Below, in pieces: positions 60,595 through 64,000 of a stretch of DNA of 64,000 nucleotides; positions within the stretch are counted from its first letter, which is position 1; each line of letters begins with the position of its first letter. The stretch comes from Paralvinella palmiformis (lineage: Eukaryota; Annelida; Polychaeta; Terebellida; Alvinellidae): positions 127,001-191,000 of the forward strand of contig JAODUP010000046.1 in the NCBI GenBank assembly GCA_025642065.1, written 5' to 3'. A program made the position numbers and the translations under genes. Under the pieces are notes generated by a model, which made no database searches, was not told the DNA's origin, and saw nothing but the letters and a program-made list of their open reading frames with translations.

Positions 60595-61334
60595 AAAGTA
60601 CCAGAAATTCACTCAGCTGGAAAATACTATTATTTTTCAGATTAGATAATTTCTTGTACAATATTCTGACAGTTAGATTTGTTCCTCCAATAAATATGCA
60701 AAATGTTAAAAATATGTGCATGCCCACAAACACACACGCGCGCGCATGAATACACATCAAAATTTTTGATTTAAGAAAATACTTGTAATTTAAGTTCCCA
60801 TTATGTTAAAGCTATAAATAGATACGTCGGTTATTCATCATGAAAAAGAAACTGCCGTACCTAGACAGACACAAACAAACTGGGGACATGAACTTATGAC
60901 TTGATGGTCAAAACGTGGACCTAAAGCGTGAACTACTACAAGCCACATGAAGTGTAGCCGGATCAGCATAGACAGACAGACAGACACACACGCGCGCGCA
61001 CACACACATTGACAAGGGACTCCCAACATATGGTTTGTATCTTCTTCACCGGGTGCATCACCACTCTGACATCTGAGAGGCTGGTACACAGTTGTACCTA
61101 ACGTTACTAAAGTTCCTACCAGTGACACCAGCCCAACTCAATCCTTTATCACCCACCAGAAAAACTAAAACCTATATTTTCACCACACAACTTTGACCCG
61201 GCGACGGTCTCCAGATGTAATTTATATGGAGTATTAGTTTTAGTACGTCACTCCAATAATTCCGGACTTTAATCTTCGCTTTAAAAAATGTTCAACACCA
61301 ATTCACAACAATTACAATTAACCTCTCTCATCCA

Positions 61335-61526
61335 CGTCTCCGTGGTCTAGCGGTAGCGTGTTGGATCACAGATCACTACCAGTACCGCCCGTGTTCGAAT
61401 CTCGGCGTGGGCATATTTGAAGGTTGTTTCATCTTTGACTTCGCTTCATTACCTTTGGAGGTCGCTTGGCCCATTTAGCCTACCATGCGCACAAAAGTGG
61501 CCGTAAAACATCAATCATCATCACCA
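61335..61526 (+). mobile_element. Family A SINE, full length, best-preserved plus-strand copy
   Basis: Head CTCCGTGGTCTAGCGGTAGC (A-box) and GTGTTCGAATCTC (B-box), body TTTCATCTTTGACTTCGC, CCCATTTAGCCTACCATGCG, CAAAAGTGGCCGTAAAACAT, tail CATCATCACC. It can serve as the family reference in this window. It is not a functional tRNA because the acceptor and anticodon arms do not pair. Confidence 0.9.
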
Positions 61527-63307
61527 CGTCTAACAATACATCAGCCACACTGAAGATAAATTCAGTTCAGCTTCTGCTACATGTATTTTTTTCATTTGTT
61601 CACTGATTGATGTTCATCGCAATTACGTCAAAATTCTTCCAATAATGCGATCATTATAACATTCTACACACTATAAGCTGAATGATCAAATAGTTCACAT
61701 ATCTGGGGTGTCCGGGATTTAGTTGTGGAATAGTATCTCTGTTGTGAGTGACTAAAGTTGTGTTAAAAACGTATTATTATAGAGGCACACAATTTATTAC
61801 TACAAACGATCTAAAGATGCTGAACAGTTATATATAAAACATTTGGTGAAACTAGGCAACTACATATTCTTGGAAACATGCTAGAAAGTGCTGAAAATCT
61901 GTTGTTTTAATTATAAAAGCCAACTTCTTTAAAGCAGCCATCAAATATAGCCAATTGCCCTTTATGTGTCCTCATGTGACGGAGAGTACTCCCACAAATA
62001 ATTGGTGGCAAAATGAGGAACCCGGCAAAACAGGACACACATCCATATATGGATTTATATTTGATATTTTCCCTAATGGCTGGTCCCAGTTCACTACCTA
62101 TTATTACCTATTCAAGGAAACAATGAGACTACAAATAACAAATGACCCACAAAGAAGACAGCAAACAGAAAAAAATGCAACAATGAGAAAAGATATAACA
62201 GTGACACGTGGCACATTTCGGAAGTTTTGCCATTGTTCAACGTTTGGAAAAGGAATGCCATGGTATGACAGCAGCGAATGGAATACCGGGCACAAAAGGT
62301 CATGGTCACAATATGTTTTCTAGGACAGGTACGCGGCGTGTTTATGTACATAAACACGGACACATTAATAATGAAATAAATCAGACAAAAACAGCAAGTC
62401 AGGTACATTTCCAAGCCACAAAAAGAACATTTGCAGAACAGAAGAGTGAGGTACACGTTCACGATAGTTAATTCTATACGGTACTAACATAAAACTTCTA
62501 GGCTGCTATAAGGCAGATTAGAAGTGCCTCATATGATACTTTTAAAGTTAAAAACAGTTACTAGAAATCACACCAATTCAAATAAAATGTTTAAGTATTA
62601 CTATTATATAGGCACCTTATATATCAGGGTTTTGCTTTTAACTGTATTAATTATTACTACATATCATTGTTGTATTGACTTTTGAATACTATATATTTTT
62701 TTAAATATAGAGACAGTTAACACATTTATACAGAATGTTTGATGCCACTTCACGTTGAAGTAAGGGGCTAGAGATTTATTACAAACCGGTGCCACCACGG
62801 AGCCCCGGCGTGTCTGGTTGGACCAGCAATTATTATGGGCAATTAGGCGCCTAGGGAAAAGGTACTTGGAAAAACATATTCAGCTGGAAGTTGATTAATT
62901 CGCCATACTCTAAAGGTCTAGACCGTTAGGGGAGCCGAGTATTAGTATATAAAGGCGTGGCCTTCGTGGGTGGCTGCCCATGTTAAATGGCGCTGCCGTC
63001 TCCACTGAATTATTAAAAATAAAGGGGGACGTTAAAACCCCCTGAGGACGCAAAACACTCTGGCAGGGACCACCCTTAGAGTATTTCGGCTCCATCGTTA
63101 AATGCGAATCCGACAAAGAAGTGGAACACATGTAAACATACGAGTGTTGTTCCACATGTGCGACTGCGTATGCCATTTGCGACAAAACGGATTGCTCGCT
63201 CCATGTAGCGATTGGTGCGAATGGGAATCGGACGATCGCTAAATTCTGGATTCAAAGTATAAAAGTCACTTGAATACATTTACACAATAAATTGAGGAAA
63301 TAAAACA

Positions 63308-63501
63308 ATGATGATGATGATGATTGATGTTTTACGGCCACTTTTGTGCACAAGGTAGGCTAAATGGGCCGAGTGACTTCCAAAGGTGATGAGACGAAGT
63401 GAAAGACAAAACAACCTTCAAATAAGCCCACGCCTGGATTCGAACACGGGTGGTAGTGATCTGTGGTCCAGCACGCTACCGCTAGACCACTGAGGCGCCC
63501 C
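63308..63501 (-). mobile_element. Family A SINE, full length, inverted
   Basis: Minus strand: GGCGCCTCAGTGGTCTAGCG head, GTGTTCGAATCC B-box, body as at 61335 and an ATCATCATCATCAT tail. Both internal Pol III promoter boxes are intact. Confidence 0.9.
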
Positions 63502-63948
63502 TTAGGAAATAAGCCAAAAAATATATAGATAATATACATCCCCCCCCAAAGAGATTTGTTTAAATAAGAAGGAGAAAATAAAGTAGATCTAGGCTTCTAG
63601 AAGAATCACGAAATAAAGAATGTTGTTTGAAATAAAGAAGACACACACTCCACTAATGTTTCGTTTTTCACACATGCATCAGACTCAGAGCTTGGTTATT
63701 GTTGCGTTCACCAATTCAGTTTATGACCATATAAAATCAGTGAAAAATGAAATCCCCACCAGAGAACAGATATTACCTAAACAGATCTGCTCAATTAACG
63801 GTTTGGTCCATTTAGAAAGATTCCATCCTATAAAAGGCACTTATTAAACAAAAGAAAGAAATGCGACATTCTAGTAAATATAGACGCTTCTTGGAGTCTG
63901 ATTTGCGCTTCATATTAAAAATATAAAATGATAAGCTAAAATCACGTG

Positions 63949-64000
63949 GGCTCCGGTGGCCAAGCGGTTAAGCATCGGGGCACCTGTGACGAGGGTCATC
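63949..64000 (+). mobile_element. tRNA-like head cut by the window edge
   Basis: GGCTCCGGTGGCCAAGCGGTTAAGC has a Leu/Ser-type A-box (TGGCCAAGCGG). The B-box, if present, would be outside the window. It could be a tRNA gene or another SINE; I favour a SINE given the local density. Confidence 0.4.

Larger units (their letters stand above)
56111..64000. other. DNA upstream of the first XYLT exon found; no gene identified
   Basis: Presumably XYLT intron 1, then promoter. It contains a hAT-like repeat copy (57062-57351), compound microsatellites near 58032-58076 and 58171-58223, a C run at 58910-58921, four family A SINE copies and the start of another tRNA-like sequence at the right edge. A CG-richer block at 62930-63250 has an inverted pair TGGAACA/TGTTCCA near 63121-63155. 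The open frames at 61955-62323 and 62112-62462 have no recognisable similarity. I did not find a convincing signal-anchor exon. Confidence 0.6.

Noticed and set aside
61338..61410. Possible tRNA gene
   Set aside because: A- and B-box are present but no acceptor or anticodon arm pairs, and the same head with the same downstream body occurs several times. It is a SINE.
61955..62323. Plus-strand open frame of 122 codons
   Set aside because: Longest frame in the right end but no similarity; low-complexity codon content and overlapping frames on the other strand suggest chance.

Overview
This is 64 kb of AT-rich nuclear DNA from an invertebrate animal. It has introns with GT/AG boundaries, TA and CA microsatellites, tRNA-derived SINEs, many small inverted-repeat transposons and decayed LINE and Tc1/pogo copies. 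A WSC domain in the xylosyltransferase fits a protostome, and I would guess a mollusc, but nothing in the sequence proves the phylum.

Three protein-coding genes are recognisable, and I rebuilt their exons by hand from splice sites, reading phase and family conservation. (1) The 3' part of SF1 (splicing factor 1 / branch-point binding protein) is on the + strand at 757-6458. Its ten exons cover the end of the N-terminal region, the KH-QUA2 domain, a zinc knuckle and the proline-rich tail; the 5' exons lie left of the window. (2) LAMTOR3 (Ragulator subunit, roadblock fold) is on the + strand at about 27057-32608. Its five coding exons sum to 124 residues, the length of the human protein; the 9-bp first coding exon is the only weak call. 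(3) A peptide O-xylosyltransferase with a WSC domain (XYLT/oxt) is on the - strand at 37153-56110. Its twelve exons keep reading phase throughout and give 889 residues; the membrane-anchor exon upstream was not found. LAMTOR3 and XYLT are convergent, about 4.5 kb apart. The three act in unrelated processes (splicing, lysosomal signalling, proteoglycan synthesis), so the neighbourhood says nothing about shared function.

Layout: 1-6458 SF1; 6459-about 7110 its 3'UTR; 7.1-27 kb a gene-poor interval with a Tc1 relic (17.2-17.8 kb), a broken L2/CR1-type LINE (20.3-22.15 kb), a LINE reverse-transcriptase scrap (24.7 kb) and a decayed coding fragment (26.1-26.4 kb); 27-33 kb LAMTOR3; 33-37 kb intergenic; 37.2-56.1 kb XYLT, whose introns are packed with mobile elements; 56-64 kb upstream DNA with SINE copies and no identified exon.

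I found no convincing new biological system. The best second-look items are structural: a 405-bp fold-back element at 54.26-54.66 kb, a MITE inside a MITE at 50.39-51.10 kb, three pogo derivatives in graded stages of deletion, an 18-copy 32-bp minisatellite in an XYLT intron, a near-perfect 20-bp hairpin at 47.38 kb, and a 32-bp sequence shared between two otherwise dissimilar intergenic sites.
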